Positions 5,892-6,368 of a stretch of 6,368 bases of DNA are shown piece after piece (the stretch's first letter is position 1; each line of letters opens with the position of its first letter). The position numbers were made by a program, and so were the translations under genes. Source of the stretch: Clostridia bacterium (GTDB lineage Bacteria > Bacillota > Clostridia > Christensenellales > Aristaeellaceae); the NCBI GenBank assembly GCA_017620115.1, contig JAFZRB010000031.1, forward strand, positions 1 to 6,368, given 5' to 3'. The notes under the pieces are model-generated. The model worked only from the letters and a program-made list of their open reading frames with translations. It had not been told where the DNA came from and did not search any database.

Positions 5892-5920
5892 ATTTTACAG
5901 GAAAAGTTGCGCCGCGTCAA
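5892..5920 (-). promoter_or_regulatory. Sigma-A-type promoter of the YARHG protein gene
   Basis: On the minus strand TTGACG (5920-5915), a 17-bp spacer and TAAAAT (5897-5892). The predicted start near 5885 gives a leader of about 46 nt to the ATG at 5839. It lies downstream of the terminator at 5965-6023, so this gene is its own transcription unit. Confidence 0.75.
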
Positions 5921-5964
5921 TATACCGGGGGCACATTTAACCATACCGCATCAAAACGATATAC

Positions 5965-6023
5965 AAAAGTAAAGAAGCGGCAACCTCAATCGCGCAAAAC
6001 GCAATCAGGTTGCCACTTCCGCT
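5965..6023 (-). terminator. Terminator of the right-hand repeat protein
   Basis: On the minus strand GGCAACCT (6014-6007) pairs with AGGTTGCC (5986-5979), enclosing a 20-nt loop with a small inner GCG/CGC stem. AGC (6023-6021) and GCT (5978-5976) can extend it across a 6-nt bulge. A broken U run (TTCTTTACTTTT, 5976-5965) follows. It starts about 45 nt after the stop codon at 6067. Confidence 0.7.
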
Positions 6024-6066
6024 CTTTTCGCAAGGACAGATTTATTCCAATAGCTCTATGTCCTGA

Positions 6067-6368
6067 TTATCCCTCGAGCATACCGTGATCTACGTGGAAC
6101 CACACGCCGTCATACTGGACGTCGCCGGTGAAATCCTCGGCCAATTCGCCGTTGATTACATAGAACCACGCGCCGTCATACTGCTGCAGGCCGGTGTACT
6201 CCTGAAGCACGCGGCCAGCTGCCACGAAGTACCACACGCCATCGTTCGGGTTCTGAACGAGGCCGCTGTACTCGGTCAGCAGACGGCCCAAGGCCACGAT
6301 GAATTGCTGTCCATCATAGCTCACAAGACCGTTATAGCTGGTGTCAAGCCTGCCGCCGCTCAGATAGA
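6067..6368 (-). CDS. C-terminal end of a surface repeat protein (5' part beyond the window)
   Basis: The open frame enters at the right edge and ends at TAA (6069-6067). The last 99 residues are visible, all of them Tyr/Trp-rich repeats. The codons at 6366-6325 read YLSGGRLDTSYNGL and continue the array, so the GTG at 6324 is not a real start. The units end YDGQQF, DGVWY, YDGAWF and YDGVWF, then a cap HVDHGMLEG. The last 42 residues match those of the protein at 1654-2928 at 31 positions by eye, with the same unit lengths, so the two are paralogues. By analogy it probably has a signal peptide and a linker outside the window. The repeats are likely for wall or glycan attachment; this is inferred from similar Clostridia proteins. 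Confidence 0.85.
   Translation of the reverse strand, partial: YLSGGRLDTSYNGLVSYDGQQFIVALGRLLTEYSGLVQNPNDGVWYFVAAGRVLQEYTGLQQYDGAWFYVINGELAEDFTGDVQYDGVWFHVDHGMLEG

Overview
The window is about 60% GC by eye. All six protein genes I can support lie on the minus strand, so transcription runs from high to low coordinates. Three things suggest an uncultured Clostridia-type Firmicute: sigma-A-like promoters with 17-18 bp spacers, strong GGAGG ribosome binding sites, and the families present (a GlpP antiterminator, YARHG domains, and Tyr/Trp-rich C-terminal surface repeats). A gut-type Oscillospiraceae or Christensenellales relative would fit. That placement is inference; no marker gene is present.

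Layout in the direction of transcription: (1) 6368-6067 is the C-terminal end of a secreted repeat protein, followed by a terminator. (2) 5839-3728 is a 703-residue secreted protein with its own promoter. It has a propeller-like N-terminal part, a Thr-rich linker, a PG_binding_1 domain and two YARHG domains separated by a Ser/Gly linker. (3) 3663-3079 is glpP, a glycerol-3-phosphate-responsive antiterminator. It lies 64 nt downstream of the YARHG gene, with a terminator-like hairpin in its own leader. (4) 2928-1654 is a 424-residue secreted protein with its own near-consensus promoter, an unrecognised N-terminal domain, a PTPEPTAT linker and C-terminal repeats paralogous to those of gene 1. 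A terminator follows. (5) 1493-762 is a ThuA-like protein with a strong promoter. (6) 711-1 is a Gfo/Idh/MocA oxidoreductase cut by the left edge; it is probably co-transcribed with the ThuA-like gene.

The window has two functional themes. From about 1.6 to 6.4 kb it is mostly cell-surface or secreted proteins, with glpP between them and no glycerol genes in sight. From 1 to 1.5 kb there is a small sugar-catabolism operon that recalls the thuA-thuB pairing of rhizobia. There is no mobile element, CRISPR array, tRNA or rRNA. No intergenic stretch exceeds about 230 nt; the gaps hold only promoters, terminators and ribosome binding sites. I do not see a clearly new system. The most worthwhile leads are the hairpin in front of glpP, the thuA/oxidoreductase pair, and the modular surface proteins.
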